Shown here: piece after piece, positions 6,858 to 7,407 of the stretch
Position numbering within the stretch: the first letter of the stretch is position 1
Layout: every line of letters starts with the position of its first letter
The notes under the pieces: model-generated
Databases searched by the model: none
Seen by the model: only the letters and a program-made list of their open reading frames with translations
Told to the model about the DNA's origin: nothing
Origin: Acidimicrobiales bacterium
Lineage (GTDB): Bacteria; Actinomycetota; Acidimicrobiia; Acidimicrobiales; JABEUL01
Assembly: GCA_013044465.1 (NCBI GenBank)
Contig: JABEUL010000072.1
Coordinates: forward strand, 1-7,407
DNA length: 7,407 nucleotides
Reading direction: 5' to 3'
Translations under genes and position numbers: made by a program

Positions 6858-7407
6858 ATGGAAAGCACGATGCAAGAAAGGCCACTTTTAATCAGTCTAT
6901 TGACAGATTACGGCATGAAAGTTTATCCAAACAGCGAGGTTATAACCTGGGAAGGAGATCATGCCAGACGGGCATCGTTTGAAACGGTTGGCAAAAGGGC
7001 GCACCAGTTGGCAAATGCCTTAAAAGGACTTGGCATCAAGCCTGGGGATCGAGTAGCCACTTTTAGCATGAACCACCAAGAACACGTCGAGGCATACTTG
7101 GCAGTTCCTTCAATGGGAGCGGTTCTTCACACCTTGAACGTGCGGCTTTTCCCAGAACAGCTCGAATACATCATAAAAGATGCAGACGACCAAATCATTA
7201 TATTTGATGCCGTTTTAGCTCCAGCATTGGCCAGAGTGAAGGAGCACTTAGGCGGCGTAAAGCATTTAGTCAAAGTGGGCCAGGGAGATACAAGTGCTTT
7301 TCCAGATGCTATTGACTATGAAGATTTAATTCGTGGTCAAAGTGAAGAATATGAGTGGCCAGAATTTAGTGAATACGAAGCAGCTTCCATGTGTTACACC
7401 TCAGGAA
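6858..7407 (+). CDS. Acyl-CoA synthetase (AMP-binding, FadD-like), N-terminal part cut by the right window edge
   Basis: Member of the acyl-adenylate-forming (ANL) superfamily. Such enzymes activate a carboxylic acid with ATP to an acyl-AMP and then form the acyl-CoA thioester, feeding beta-oxidation or lipid synthesis. The window holds 183 codons of the usual 520-560. The frame is open to the edge without a stop. Visible family features are an N-terminal region with MQERPLLISLL (5-15), KRAHQLANALKGLGIKPGDRV (about 46-66), typical of the first subdomain, and GAVLHTLNVRLFPEQ (87-101), a segment typical of medium- and long-chain fatty-acid CoA ligases. The last codons read YTSG (180-183), the start of the YTSGTTG phosphate-binding loop, so the adenylation core and CoA domain lie beyond the edge. 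The wording of 66-101 resembles actinobacterial ligases as I recall them. Chain-length preference cannot be told from this part. The start follows an AAAGG ribosome binding site. Confidence 0.9.
   Translation, partial: MESTMQERPLLISLLTDYGMKVYPNSEVITWEGDHARRASFETVGKRAHQLANALKGLGIKPGDRVATFSMNHQEHVEAYLAVPSMGAVLHTLNVRLFPEQLEYIIKDADDQIIIFDAVLAPALARVKEHLGGVKHLVKVGQGDTSAFPDAIDYEDLIRGQSEEYEWPEFSEYEAASMCYTSG

Noticed and set aside
1..7407. A hidden novel system (defence island, mobile element, CRISPR, unusual RNA)
   Set aside because: Coding sequence of four well-known metabolic families fills almost the whole window; only 94 and 124 bp are non-coding, and neither contains direct repeats, RNA-like folds of note or mobile-element ends.

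Overview
The window carries central nitrogen and cofactor metabolism genes from a bacterium. From left to right there are four genes: the 5' part of a minus-strand thiO (glycine oxidase), a complete gltB (glutamate synthase large subunit), a complete gltD (small subunit), and the 5' part of an acyl-CoA synthetase gene. Both end genes are cut by the window edges. I see no RNA gene, mobile element, CRISPR array or long repeat. I also find no sign of a previously undescribed system: this is an ordinary core-metabolism region.

The source is most likely an uncultured member of the Actinomycetota, perhaps a moderate-GC Acidimicrobiia-like lineage. This is inference. Base composition looks like the mid-40s percent GC by eye (not counted). 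The ThiO and acyl-CoA ligase sequences resemble actinobacterial family members as I remember them. Both genes at the divergent junction also have a promoter-like -10 box exactly 7 nt before an ATG, which fits the leaderless mRNAs common in that phylum. Phylogenetic placement needs a database search I could not run.

Layout: thiO (554 to the left edge, minus) and gltB (649 onward, plus) diverge from a 94-bp intergenic region with a candidate promoter for each direction. gltB and gltD overlap by 8 bp, so they form one transcription unit and are probably translationally coupled. A 124-bp gap follows gltD, with an imperfect stem-loop but no clear intrinsic terminator. The acyl-CoA synthetase gene then starts at 6858 behind its own ribosome binding site.

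How the genes work together: GltB and GltD form NADPH-dependent glutamate synthase (GOGAT), which converts glutamine plus 2-oxoglutarate into two glutamates. With glutamine synthetase (not in the window) it makes up the ammonium assimilation cycle. ThiO makes the imine precursor of the thiazole half of thiamine. The acyl-CoA synthetase activates fatty or other carboxylic acids. I see no clear functional link between the two end genes and gltBD.
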